From NCBI RefSeq assembly GCF_027744825.2, contig NC_071351.1, positions 16,629,001 to 16,693,000 on the forward strand: a DNA stretch of 64,000 bases. Direction: 5' to 3'. Positions 47,735 through 60,159 of this stretch are shown piece after piece. This stretch comes from Synchiropus splendidus. Taxonomy: Eukaryota > Chordata > Actinopteri > Syngnathiformes > Callionymidae. The notes under the pieces are model-generated. The model had not been told where the DNA came from. It saw only the letters and a list, made by a program, of their open reading frames with translations, and did no database searches. A program made the position numbers and the translations under genes. Positions within the stretch are counted from its first letter, which is position 1. Every line of letters begins with the position of its first letter.

Positions 47735-47980
47735 GTAAGTTGAGCTTCACTCATGTTAAGCACAGTGTTGTACGGATGCACATGTTTGGTCGTCGTTTAT
47801 GTGTGTCCGTAACGTTCGTCACAGAGTCCGATTTGCGTGTAGTTCTATGTCGGTCGCTAGGTGTCGCCGTTGGACCGTTTATGGATCTGTGTTGCTTGTG
47901 TTGTATGTGGACTTAGAGATGCCTGCATCTTTGTTCAGTAGTTAGTAACCTGACGTGAATTGTGATTTCCTTTATTACAG
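47735..47980 (+). other. Candidate 246-bp intron within the LTR
   Basis: A strong donor-like sequence, 'gaa/GTAAGT' at 47735, pairs with a good acceptor, 'tttcctttattacAG' ending at 47980. Possible branch-point sequences ('gttagtaacctgac') lie about 25-40 bases upstream. Together they define a GT-AG segment lying after the TATA-like box and before the poly(A) signal. Splicing has not been shown and such signals can arise by chance. Confidence 0.4.
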
Positions 47981-48012
47981 AAACTAATATTGATGCTGTA
48001 CTGAGTGCTGCA

Positions 48013-48018
48013 AATAAA
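48013..48018 (+). terminator. Poly(A) signal AATAAA in the 3' LTR
   Basis: A canonical AATAAA lies 116 bp before the LTR end, in a suitable position to end the R region. Cleavage would be expected some 15-25 bases downstream. No other AATAAA lies in the LTR on this strand that I can see. Confidence 0.7.
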
Positions 48019-48134
48019 CACCTCTGAATCAGGACCATCCTCCTCCTCTTTTCGACCTCCTCCGGTATTCTAATCGATACCCCATCTTGAACTGCTGTAG
48101 CACCTAATTGAACCCGTGCAATCACTGCTGTTTA

Positions 48135-48139
48135 ACTTC
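48135..48139. repeat. Target-site duplication, right copy (ACTTC)
   Basis: This matches 43362-43366. The base before it differs between the two sides (A on the right, C on the left), so the shared stretch is exactly 5 bp. Satellite sequence follows at once in the correct phase. Confidence 0.85.
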
Positions 48140-50820
48140 AGACAGCTTAGATTTGATGTACAACGACTAGAAAGACCCTTACTGCTATAGTGGGAGGTGA
48201 AAATTTCATGTTCTGAAGCTTCCCTGCAAAATTATGGCACAATGCAGAAAACGCCTTTTCGGCCCGAGATAAGGTCGTTTCCGGAACGCCAACCTAAAAA
48301 ATGTTGAAAGCTTTCGAAAAACACTTCAGACAACTTAGATTTGATGTCCAACTAGTAGTAAGACCCTGTCTGTTATAGTGGGAGTTGAAAATTTCATGTT
48401 CTGAAGCTTCCCTGCAAAGTTAAGGAACAATGCAGAAACCGCGTTTTCAGCCTGAGATAAGGTGGGTTCCGGAACCCCAAACATAAAAATGTTTATAACT
48501 TTGGAAAAACACTTCAGACAGCTTAGATTTGATGTGCAACTACTAGAAAGACCCTTTCTGCTACAGTGGGAGGTGAACATTTCATGTTCCGAAGCTTCCC
48601 TGCAAAGTAATGGCACAATATGTAAAACGCGTTTTCAGTTTGAGATAAGGTGTGTTCCGGAACGCCAAACATAAAAATGTTGATAATTTTCGAAAAACAC
48701 TTCAGACAGCTTAGATTTGATGTGCAACTACTAGAAAGACCCTTTCTGCTGTAGTGGGAGGTCAAAATTTCATGTTCTGAAGCTTCCCTGGAAAGTTATG
48801 GCACAATGCGTAAAACACGTTTTCAGCCTGAAATAAGGTTGATTCCGGAACGCCAAACATAAAAATGTTGATAACTTTGGAAAAACACATCAGACAGCAT
48901 AGATTTGATGTGCAACTACTAGAAAGACCCTTTCTGCTATAGTGGGAGGTTAAAATTTCATGTTCTGAAGCTTCCCTGAAGAGTTATGGCACAATGTGTA
49001 AAAACGCTTTTCAGCCTGAGATAAGGTGGGTCGGAACGCCAAACATAAAAATGTTGATAACTTTGGAAAAAACATTTCAGACAGCTTAGATTTGATGTGC
49101 AACTATTAGAAAGACCCTGTTTGTCATAGTGGGAGCTGAAAATTTCATGTTCTGATGCTTCCCTGCAAAGTTAAGGAACAATGCAGAAAACGCGTTTTCA
49201 GCCTGAGATAAGGTGGTTTCCAAAACGCCAAACGTAAAAATGTTGATTACTTTGGAACAACACTTCTGACAGCTTAGATTTAATGTGCAACTACTAGAAA
49301 GACCCTTTCTGCTATAGTGGGAGGTGAAAATTTCATGTTCTGAAGATTCCCAGCAAAGTTATGGCATAAAGCAGAAAACGCGTTTTCAGCCTGCGATAAG
49401 GTGGGTTCCGGAACGCCAAACTTAAAAATGTTGATAACTTTGGAAAAACACTTCAGACAGCTAAGATTTGATGTGCAACTACTAGAAAGACCCTTTCTGC
49501 TACAGTGGGAGGTTAAAATTTCATGTTCTGAAGCTTCCCTGCAAAGTTATGGCACAAAGCAGAAAACACGTTTTCAGCCTGAGATAAGGTGGGTTCCGGA
49601 ACGCCAAACATAAAAATGTTGATAACTTTGGAAAAACACTTCAGACAGCTTAGATTTGATGTACAACGTCTAGAAAGACCCTTTCTGCTATAGTGGCAGG
49701 TGAAAATTTCATGTTCTGAAGCTTCCCTGCAAAGTTATGGCACAAAGCAGAAAATGCGTTTTCAGCCAGAGATAAGGTGGGTTCCGGAACGCCAAACATA
49801 AAAATGTTGATAACTTTGGAAAAAACATTTCAGACAGCTTAGATTTGATGTGCAACTACTATAAAGACCCTTTCTGCTATAGTGGGAGGTGAAAATTTCA
49901 TGTTCTGAAGCTTCCTTCAAAGTTATGGCACAATGCAGAAAACGCGTTTTCAGCCTGAGATAAGGTGGGTTCCGGAGCGGCAAACGTAAAAATGTTCATA
50001 GCTTTCGAGAAACACTTCAGACAACTTAGATTTGATGTGCAACTACTCGAAAGACCTTGTCTGTTATAGTGGCAGTTGAAAATTTCATGTTCTGGAGCTT
50101 CTCTGCAAAGTTAAGGAACAATGCAGAAAACGCGTTTTCAGCCAGAGATAAGGTGGTTTCCAAAACGCCAAACGTAAAAATGTTGATTACTTTGGAACAA
50201 CACTTCTGACAGCTTAGATTTAATGTGCAACTACTAGAAAGACCCTTTCTGCTATAGTGGGAGGTGAAAATTTCATGTTCTGAAGATTCCCAGCAAAGTT
50301 ATGGCATAAAGCAGAAAACGCGTTTTCAGCCTGCGATAAGGTGGGTTCCGGAACGCCAAACTTAAAAATGTTGATAACTTTGGAAAAACACTTCAGACAG
50401 CTAAGATTTGATGTGCAACTACTAGAAAGACCCTTTCTGCTACAGTGGGAGGTTAAAATTTCATGTTCTGAAGCTTCCCTGCAAAGTTATGGCACAAAGC
50501 AGAAAACACGTTTTCAGCCTGAGATAAGGTGGGTTCCGGAGCGGCAAACGTAAAAATGTTCATAGCTTTCGAGAAACACTTCAGACAACTTAGATTTGAT
50601 GTGCAACTACTCGAAAGACCTTGTCTGTTATAGTGGCAGTTGAAAATTTCATGTTCTGGAGCTTCTCTGCAAAGTTAAGGAACAATGCAGAAAACGCGTT
50701 TTCAGCCAGAGATAAGGTGGGTTCCGGAACGCCAAACATAAAAATGTTGATAACTTTGGAAAAACTATTCAGACAGCTTAGATTTGATGTGCAACTACTA
50801 GAAAGACCCTTTCTGCTATA
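48140..50820. repeat. Satellite right of the element, zone A-like
   Basis: The first monomers after the insertion share 'gtacaacgactag', 'ggaacgccaacctaaaa' and 'ctgtttgtcatag' types with 1-3.6 kb and 40.7-43.3 kb. Within it a 940-bp (five-monomer) duplication is visible: 'gtggtttccaaaacgcc' near 49212 and 50153, and the 'gaagattcccagcaaag / cctgcgataagg' monomers near 49350 and 50290, repeat at an offset of 940 bp with long identical stretches. Confidence 0.8.
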
Positions 50821-52092
50821 GTGGGAGGTGAAAATTTCATGATCTGAAGCTTCCCTGAGAATTTATGGCACAATGCACAAAACGCGTTTTCAGTCTGAGA
50901 TAAGGTGGGTTCCGGAACGCCAAACGTAAAAATGTTGATAACTTTGGAACAACACTTCAGACAGCTTAGATTTGATGTGCAACTACTAGAAAGACCCTTT
51001 CTGCTATAGTCGGAGGTGAAAATTTCATTTTCTGAAGATTCCCTCCAAAGTTATGGCAAAATGCGTAAAACGCGTTTTCAGCCTGAGATAAGGTCGATTC
51101 TGGAACGCCAAACATAAAAATGTTGATAACTTTGGAAAAACAATTCAGACAGCTTAGATTTGATGTGCAACTACTAGAAAGACCCATTCTGCTATAGTGG
51201 GAGGTGAACATTTCATGTTCTGAAGCTTCCTTGCAAAGTTATGGCACAATGCAGAAATTGCGTGTTCAGCCTGAGATAAGGTTGATTCCGGAACGCCAAA
51301 ACTAAAAATGTTGATAACTTTGGAACAACACTTCAGACAGCTTCGATTTGATGTGCAACTACTAGAAAGACCCTTTCTGCTATAGTGGGAGGTGAACATT
51401 TCATGTTCTAAAGGTTCCCTGCAAAGTTATGGCACAATGCGTGAAACGCGTTTTCAGCCTGAGATAAGGTCGATTCCGGAACGCCATACATAAAAATGTT
51501 GATAACTTTGGAAAAACACATCAGACAGCTTAGATTTGATGTGCAACTACTAAAAAGACCCTTTCTGCTATAGTGGGAGGTTAAAATTTCATGTTCGGAA
51601 GCTTCCATGCAAAGTTATGGCACAATGCAGACAACGCGTTTTCAGCCTGAGATAAGGTCGATTTTGGAACGCCAAACGTAAAAATGTTGATAACTTTCGA
51701 AAAACACTTCAGACAACTTAGATTTGATGTGCAACTACTAGAAAGACCCTTTCTGCTATAGTGGGACGTGAAAATTTCATGTTCTGAAGCTTCCCTGCAA
51801 AGTTATGGCACAATGCAGAAAACGCGTTTTCAGCTTGAGATAAGGTGGGTTCCGGAACGCCAAACGTAAAAATGTTGATAACTTTCGAAAAACACTTCAG
51901 ACATCTTAGATTTGATGTGCAACTACTAGAAAGACCCTTTCTGCTATAGTGGGAGGTCAAAATTTCATATTCTGAAGCTTCCCTGGAAAGTTATGGGACA
52001 ATGCAGAAAACGATTTTTCATTGTGAGATAAGGTCGATTCTGGAACGCCAAACATAAAAATGTTGATAACTTACAAAAAACACTTCAGACAG

Positions 52093-53560
52093 CTTAGATT
52101 TGATGTGCAACTACTAGAAAGACCCTTTCTGCTATAGTGGGAGGTTAAAATTTCATGTTCTGAAGCTTCCCTGCAAAGTTATGGCACAATGCAGAAAACG
52201 CGTTTTCAGCCTGAGATAAGGTGGGTTCCAAAACGCCAAACGTAAAAATGTTGATCACTTTGGAACAACACTTCAGACAGCTTAGATTTGATGTGCAACT
52301 ACTAGAAAGACCCTTTCTGCTATAGTGGCAGGTGAACATTTCATGTTCTGAAGCTTCCCTGCAAAGTTATGGCACAATGCAGACAACGAGTTTTCAGCTT
52401 GAGATAAGGTGGGTTCCGGAACGCCAAACATAAAAATGTTGATAACTTTCGAAAAACACTTCAGACAGCTTAGATTTGATGTGCAACTACTAGAAAGACC
52501 CTTTCTGCTATAGTGGGAGGTCAAAATTTCATTTTCTGAAGCTTCCCTGCAAAGTTATGGCACAATGCGTAAAACACGTTTTCAGCCTGAGATAAGTTCG
52601 ATTCCGGAACGTCCAACATAAAAATGTTGATAACTTTGCAAAAACACTTCAGACAGCTTAGATTTGATGTGCAACTACAAGAAATACGCTTTCTGCTATA
52701 GTGGGAGGTGAACATTTCATATTCTGAACTTTTCCTGAGAAGCTATGGCACAATGCAGAAAACGCGTTTTCAGCCTGAGATAAGGTGGGTTCCGGAACGC
52801 CAATCGTAAAAATGTTGATTACTTTGGAACAACACTTCAGACAGCTTAGATTTGATGTGCAACTACTAGAAAGACCTTTTCTGCTATAGTGGGAGGTGAA
52901 AATTTCATTTTCTGAAGCTTCCCTGCAAAGTTATGGCACAATGCGTAACACGCGTTTTCAGACTGAGATAAGGTCGATTCCGGAACGCCAAAAATAAAAA
53001 AGTTGATAACTTTGGAAAAACCTTTCAGACAGCTTAGATTTGATGTTTAACTACTAGAAAGACCCTTTCTGCTATAGTGGGAGGTGAACATTTCATGTTC
53101 TGAAGCTTCCCTGAGAAGTTATGGCACAATGCACAAAACGCGTTTTCAGCCTGAGATAAGGAGGGTTCCGGAACGCCAAACGTAAAAATGTTGATAACTT
53201 TGGAACAACACTTCAGACAGCTTTGATTTGATGTGCAACTACTAGAAAGACCCTTTCTGCTACAGTGGGAGGTTAAAATTTCATGTTCTGAAGCTTCCCT
53301 GCAAAGTTATGGCATAATGCAGAAAACGCGTTTTCAGCCTGAGAAAAGGTGAGTTCCGGAACGCCAAACATAAAAATGTTGATAACTTTGGAAAAACACT
53401 TCAGACAGCTTAGATTTGATGTGCAACTGCTAGAAAGACCCTTTCTGCTTTAGAGGGAGGTGAAATTTTCATGATCTGAAGCTTCCCACAAAAGTTATGG
53501 CACATTTCAGAAAATACGTTTTCAGCCTGAGATAAGGTGGGTTCCGGAACGCCATACATA
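52093..53560. repeat. Eight-monomer duplication, copy 1
   Basis: About 1.47 kb recurs at 53597-55064 with an offset of 1504 bp (8 x 188). Rare shared marks are 'gggttccaaaacgcc', 'gttgatcactttgg', 'agtggcaggtgaac', 'ggaacgtccaacat', 'gaacttttcctgagaagc' and 'gaaaatacgttttcagcc'. The few differences include 'catattctgaac' against 'catgttctgaac' and one extra A in 'cacaaatgcag' in the second copy. Confidence 0.88.
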
Positions 53561-53596
53561 AAAATGTTGATAACTTTGGAAAAACACATCAGACAG

Positions 53597-55064
53597 CTTA
53601 GATTTGATGTGCAACTACTAGAAAGACCCTTTCTGCTATAGTGGGAGGTTAAAATTTCATGTTCTGAAGCTTCCCTGCAAAGTTATGGCACAATGCAGAA
53701 AACGCGTTTTCAGCCTGAGATAAGGTGGGTTCCAAAACGCCAAACGTAAAAATGTTGATCACTTTGGAACAACACTTCAGACAGCTTAGATTTGATGTGC
53801 AACTACTAGAAAGACCCTTTCTGCTATAGTGGCAGGTGAACATTTCATGTTCTGAAGCTTCCCTGCAAAGTTATGGCACAATGCAGACAACGAGTTTTCA
53901 GCTTGAGATAAGGTGGGTTCCGGAACGCCAAACATAAAAATGTTGATAACTTTCGAAAAACACTTCAGACAGCTTAGATTTGATGTGCAACTACTAGAAA
54001 GACCCTTTCTGCTATAGTGGGAGGTCAAAATTTCATTTTCTGAAGCTTCCCTGCAAAGTTATGGCACAATGCGTAAAACACGTTTTCAGCCTGAGATAAG
54101 TTCGATTCCGGAACGTCCAACATAAAAATGTTGATAACTTTGCAAAAACACTTCAGACAGCTTAGATTTGATGTGCAACTACAAGAAATACGCTTTCTGC
54201 TATAGTGGGAGGTGAACATTTCATGTTCTGAACTTTTCCTGAGAAGCTATGGCACAAATGCAGAAAACGCGTTTTCAGCCTGAGATAAGGTGGGTTCCGG
54301 AACGCCAATCGTAAAAATGTTGATTACTTTGGAACAACACTTCAGACAGCTTAGATTTGATGTGCAACTACTAGAAAGACCTTTTCTGCTATGGTGGGAG
54401 GTGAAAATTTCATTTTCTGAAGCTTCCCTGCAAAGTTATGGCACAATGCGTAACACGCGTTTTCAGACTGAGATAAGGTCGATTCCGGAACGCCAAAAAT
54501 AAAAAAGTTGATAACTTTGGAAAAACCTTTCAGACAGCTTAGATTTGATGTTTAACTACTAGAAAGACCCTTTCTGCTATAGTGGGAGGTGAACATTTCA
54601 TGTTCTGAAGCTTCCCTGAGAAGTTATGGCACAATGCACAAAACGCGTTTTCAGCCTGAGATAAGGAGGGTTCCGGAACGCCAAACGTAAAAATGTTGAT
54701 AACTTTGGAACAACACTTCAGACAGCTTTGATTTGATGTGCAACTACTAGAAAGACCCTTTCTGCTACAGTGGGAGGTTAAAATTTCATGTTCTGAAGCT
54801 TCCCTGCAAAGTTATGGCACAATGCAGAAAACGCGTTTTCAGCCTGAGAAAAGGTGAGTTCCGGAACGCCAAACATAAAAATGTTGATAACTTTGGAAAA
54901 ACACTTCAGACAGCTTAGATTTGATGTGCAACTGCTAGAAAGACCCTTTCTGCTTTAGAGGGAGGTGAAAATTTCATGATCTGAAGCTTCCCACAAAAGT
55001 TATGGCACATTTCAGAAAATACGTTTTCAGCCTGAGATAAGGTGGGTTCCGGAACGCCAAACGT
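53597..55064. repeat. Eight-monomer duplication, copy 2
   Basis: This is the second copy of the block above. Its distal part (54055-55382) is repeated again at 55936-57263 with an offset of 1881 bp (10 monomers plus 1), still carrying the extra A in 'cacaaatgcag'. That base therefore dates the 10-monomer copy after the 8-monomer one. Confidence 0.85.
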
Positions 55065-55080
55065 AAAAATGTTTATAATT

Positions 55081-58000
55081 TTGGAAAAACACTTCAGACA
55101 GCTTAGATTTGATGTGCAACTACTAGAAAGACCCTTTCTGCTATAGTGGGAGGTGAAAATTTCATGATCTGAAGCTTCCCTGAGAAGTTATGGCACAATG
55201 CACAAAACGCATTTTCAGTCTGAGATAAGGTGGGTTCCGGAACGCCAAACGTAAAAATGTTGATAACTTTGGAACAACACTTCAGACAGCTTAGATTTGA
55301 TGTGCAACTACTAGAAAGACCCTTTCTGCTATAGTCGGAGGTGAAAATTTCATTTTCTGAAGATTCCCTCCAAAGTTATGGCAAAATGCGTAAAACGCGT
55401 TTTCAGCCTGAGATAAGGTCGATTCTGGAACGCCAAACATAAAAATGTTGATAACTTTGGAAAAACAATTCAGACAGCTTAGATTTGATGTGCAACTACT
55501 AGAAAGACCCTTTCTGCTATAGTGGGAGGTGAACATTTCATGTTCTGAAGCTTCCCTGAGAAGTTATGGCACAATGCAGAAAACGCGTTTTCAGTCTGAG
55601 ATAAGGTGGGTTCCGGAAAGCCAAACGTAAAAATGTTGATAACTTTGGAAAAACACTTCAGACAGCTTAGATTTGATGTGCAACTGCTAGAAAGACCCTT
55701 TCTGCTTTAGAGGGAGGTGAAAATTTCATGATCTGAAGCTTCCCACAAAAGTTATGGCACATTTCAGAAAATACGTTTTCAGCCTGAGATAAGGTGGGTT
55801 CCGGAACGCCATACATAAAAATGTTGATAACTTTGGAACAACACTTCAGACAGCTTAGATTTGATGTGCAACTACTAGAAAGACCCTTTCTGCTATAGTG
55901 GCAGGTGAACATTTCATGTTCTGAAGCTTCCCTGCAAAGTTATGGCACAATGCGTAAAACACGTTTTCAGCCTGAGATAAGTTCGATTCCGGAACGTCCA
56001 ACATAAAAATGTTGATAACTTTGCAAAAACACTTCAGACAGCTTAGATTTGATGTGCAACTACAAGAAATACGCTTTCTGCTATAGTGCGAGGTGAACAT
56101 TTCATGTTCTGAACTTTTCCTGAGAAGCTATGGCACAAATGCAGAAAACGCGTTTTCAGCCTGAGATAAGGTGGGTTCCGGAACGCCAATCGTAAAAATG
56201 TTGATTACTTTGGAACAACACTTCAGACAGCTTAGATTTGATGTGCAACTACTAGAAAGACCTTTTCTGCTATGGTGGGAGGTGAAAATTTCATTTTCTG
56301 AAGCTTCCCTGCAAAGTTATGGCACAATGCGTAACACGCGTTTTCAGACTGATATAAGGTCGATTCCGGAACGCCAAAAATAAAAAAGTTGATAACTTTG
56401 GAAAAACCTTTCAGACAGCTTAGATTTGATGTTTAACTACTAGAAAGACCCTTTCTGCTATAGTGGGAGGTGAACATTTCATGTTCTGAAGCTTCCCAGA
56501 GAAGTTATGGCATAATGCACAAAACGCGTTTTCAGCCTGAGATAAGGAGGGTTCCGGAACGCCAAACGTAAAAATGTTGATAACTTTGGAACAACACTTC
56601 AGACAGCTTTGATTTGATGTGCAACTACTAGAAAGACCCTTTCTGCTACAGTGGGAGGTTAAAATTTCATGTTCTGAAGCTTCCCTGCAAAGTTATGGCA
56701 CAATGCAGAAAACGCGTTTTCAGCCTGAGAAAAGGTGAGTTCCGGAACGCCAAACATAAAAATGTTGATAACTTTGGAAAAACACTTCAGACAGCTTAGA
56801 TTTGATGTGCAACTGCTAGAAAGACCCTTTCTGCTTTAGAGGGAGGTGAAAATTTCATGATCTGAAGCTTCCCACAAAAGTTATGGCACATTTCAGAAAA
56901 TACGTTTTCAGCCTGAGATAAGGTGGGTTCCGGAACGCCAAACGTAAAAATGTTTATAATTTTGGAAAAACACTTCAGACAGCTTAGATTTGATGTGCAA
57001 CTACTAGAAAGACCCTTTCTGCTATAGTGGGAGGTGAAAATTTCATGATCTGAAGCTTCCCTGAGAAGTTATGGCACAATGCACAAAACGCATTTTCAGT
57101 CTGAGATAAGGTGGGTTCCGGAACGCCAAACGTAAAAATGTTGATAACTTTGGAACAACACTTCAGACAGCTTAGATTTGATGTGCAACTACTAGAAAGA
57201 CCCTTTCTGCTATAGTCGGAGGTGAAAATTTCATTTTCTGAAGATTCCCTCCAAAGTTATGGCACAATGCAGAAAACACGTTTTCAGCCTGAGATACGGT
57301 CGATTCCGGAACGCCAAACATAAAAATGTTGATAACTTTGGAAAAACACATCAGACAGCTGAGATTTGATCTGCAACTACTAGAAAGACCCTTTCTGCTA
57401 TAGTGGGAGGTTAAATTTTCATGTTCGGAAGCTTCCATGCAAAGTTATTGCACAATGCAGACAATGCGTTTTCAGCCTGAGAAAAGGTCGATTCAGGAAC
57501 ACCAAACATAAAAATGTTGAAAACTTTCGAAAAACACTTCAGACAGCTTAGATTTGATTTGCAACTACTAGAAAGACCCTTTCTGCTATAGTGGGACGTG
57601 AACATTTCATGTTCTGAAGCTTCCCTGAGAAGTTATGGCACAATTCAGAAAACGCGTTTTCAGCCTGAGATAAGGTGGGTTCCGGAACGCCAAGCGTAAA
57701 AATGTTGATAACTTTTGAAAAACACTTCAGACAGCTTAGATTTGATGTGCAACTACTAGAAAGACCCTTTCTGCTATGGTGGGAGGTTAAATTTTCATGT
57801 TCGGAAGCTTCCATGCAAAGTTATGGCACAATGCAGACAATGCGTTTTCAGCCTGAGAAAAGGTCGATTCAGGAACACCAAACATAAAAATGTTGATAAC
57901 TTTCAAAAAACACTTCAGACAGCTTAGATTTGATGTGCAACTACTAGAAAGACCCTTTCTGCTATAGTGGGACCTGAAAATTTCATGTTCTGAAGCTTCC

Positions 58001-58510
58001 CTGCAAAGTTATGGCACAATGCAGAAAACGTGTTTTCAGCTTCAGATAAGGTGGGTTCCGGAACGCCAAACGTAAAAATGTTGATAACTTTCGAAAAACA
58101 CTTCAGACATCTTAGATTTGATGTGCAACTACTAGAAAGACCCTTTCTGCTATAGTGGGAGGTCAAAATTTCATATTCTGAAGCTTCCCTGGAAAGTTAT
58201 GGGACAATGCAGAAAACGATTTTTCATTGTGAGATAAGGTCGATTCTGGAACGCCAAACATAAAAATGTTGATAACTTACAAAAAACACTTCAGACAGCT
58301 TAGATTTGATGTGCAACTACAAGAAATACGCTTTCTGCTATAGTGGGAGGTGAACATTTCATGTTCTGAACTTTTCCTGAGAAGCTATGGCACAATGCAG
58401 AAAACGCGTTTTCAGCATGAGATAAGGTGGGTTCCGGAACGCCAATCGTAAAAATGTTGATTACTTTGGAACAACACTTCAGACAGCTTAGATTTGATGT
58501 GCAACTACTA
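55081..58510. repeat. Large segmental duplication within the satellite, copy 1
   Basis: About 3.4 kb (18 monomers) matches 60160-63772. The offset is 5074 bp (27 monomers minus 2) up to about 55640 and 5262 bp (28 monomers minus 2) from about 55855 on, so one monomer differs between copies. Shared marks include 'gcttcccacaaaagttatgg', 'aaaaaagttgataac', 'gatgtttaactac', 'aaccttt' before 'cagac', and 'aacgatttttcattgtgag'. Confidence 0.88.
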
Positions 58511-60159
58511 GAAAGACCTTTTCTGCTATAGTGGGAGGTGAAAATTTCATTTTCTGAATCTTCCCTGCAAAGTTATGGCACAATGCGTAACACGCGTTTT
58601 CAGACTGAGATAAGGTCGATTCCGGAACGCCAAAAATAAAAAAGTTGATAACTTTGGAAAAACCTTTCAGACAGCTTAGATTTGATGTTTAACTACTAGA
58701 AAGACCCTTTCTGCTATAGTGGGAGGTGAACATTTCATGTTCTGAAGCTTCCCTGAGAAGTTATGGCACAATGCAGAAAACACGTTTTCAGCCTGAGATA
58801 AGGTCGATTCCGGAACGCCAAACATAAAAATGTTGATAACTTTGGAAAAACACATCAGACAGCTGAGATTTGATCTGCAACTACTAGAAAGACCCTTTCT
58901 GCTATAGTGGGAGGTTAAATTTTCATGTTCGGAAGCTTCCATGAAAAGTTATGGCACAATGCAGACAATGCGTTTTCAGCCTGAGAAAAGGTCGATTCAG
59001 GAACACCAAACATAAAAATGTTGAAAACTTTCGAAAAACACTTCAGACAGCTTAAATTTGATGTGCAACTCCTAGAAAGACCCTTTCTGCTATAGTGGGA
59101 CGTGAACATTTCATGTTCTGAAGCTTCCCTGCAAAGTTATGGCACAATGCCGAAAACGCGTTTTCAGCATGAGATAAGGTGGGTTCCGGAACGCCAAACA
59201 TAAAAATGTTGATAATTTTGGAAAAAAACTTCAGACGGCTTAGATTTGATATGCAACTACTAGAAGGACCCTTTCTGCTCTAGAGGGAGGTGAAAATTTC
59301 ATGTTCTGAACCTTCCCTGCAAAGTTATTGCACAATGTGTAAAACGCGTTTTCAGCCTAAGATAAGGTCGATTCCGGAACGCCAGACATAAAAATGTTGA
59401 TAACTTTGGAAAAACAGATCAGACAGCTTAGATTTAATCTGCAACTACTAGAAAGAGCCTTTCTGCTATAGTGGGAGGTTAAAATTTCATGTTCGGAAGC
59501 TTCCATGCAAAGATATGGTACAATGCAGACAACGTGTTTTCAGCCTGTGATAAGGTCGATTCTGGAACGCCAAACATAAAAATGTTGATAACTTTCGAAA
59601 GACACTTCAGACAGCTTAGATTTGATGTGCAACTACTAGGAAGACCCTTTCTGCTATAGTGGGAGGTGAACATTTCATGTTCTGAAGCTTCCGTGCAAAT
59701 TTATGGCACAATGGAGAAAACGCGTTTTCAGCTTGAGATAAGGTCGATTCCGGAACGCCAAACATAAAAATGTTGATAACCTTGGAAAAAAACTTCAGAC
59801 AGCTTAAATTTGATGTGCAACTACTAGAAAGACCCTTTCGGCTATTGTGGGAGGTGAAAATTTCATGTCCTGAAGCTTCCTTGCAAAGTTATGGCACAAC
59901 GCAGAAAACGCCTTTTCAGCCTGAGATAAGGTTGATTCCCGAACGATAAACATAAAAATGTTCATAACTTTGGAAAAACACTTCAGACAGCTTACATTTG
60001 ATGTGCAACTTCTAGAAAGACCTTTTCTGCTATAGTGGGAGGTGAACATTTCATGTTCTGAAGATTCCCTGAAAAGTTATGGCACAATGCGTAAAACGCG
60101 TTTTCAGCCTGAGATAAGGTCGATTCCGGAACGCCAAACATAAAAATGTTGATAACTTT

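Larger units (their letters stand above)
43367..48134 (+). mobile_element. Degraded BEL/Pao LTR retrotransposon, 5'-deleted
   Basis: This 4768-bp non-satellite insertion interrupts one monomer. In order it has a 28-bp 5' LTR remnant, the gag zinc-knuckle end, a protease-like domain, reverse transcriptase, RNase H, integrase and its C-terminal domain, then a hairpin, a polypurine tract and a 592-bp 3' LTR. The domain order PR-RT-RH-IN and the protein motifs (a Pao-type peptidase domain, an RNase H with FADAS, the integrase tail RRWRHSQVLADQFW-like) place it in BEL/Pao, not Gypsy or Copia. Most of gag, the primer-binding site and the bulk of the 5' LTR are missing and pol carries a frameshift, so it cannot be autonomous. 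No envelope-like frame follows integrase. Codon use and base composition differ sharply from the AT-rich satellite around it. Confidence 0.95.
47543..48134 (+). repeat. 3' LTR, 592 bp
   Basis: The LTR begins TGTATAAAAGG directly after the polypurine tract and ends '...ctgctgttta' before the ACTTC duplication. The start is confirmed by the 28-bp copy at the element's left end. The end is set only by the target duplication and is not the usual CA. Inside are a TATA-like box at the very edge, an octamer-like ATTTGCAT, a CRE-like TTACGTCA, three pyrimidine-rich short repeats, splice-site-like signals and AATAAA. No long open frame is present. It is the only nearly full LTR left, so it might still act as a promoter or poly(A) site, here reading into satellite. 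Confidence 0.82.

Noticed and set aside
47913..48125. 70-codon minus-strand frame in the LTR
   Set aside because: It lies within the LTR opposite the poly(A) signal and has no recognisable features.
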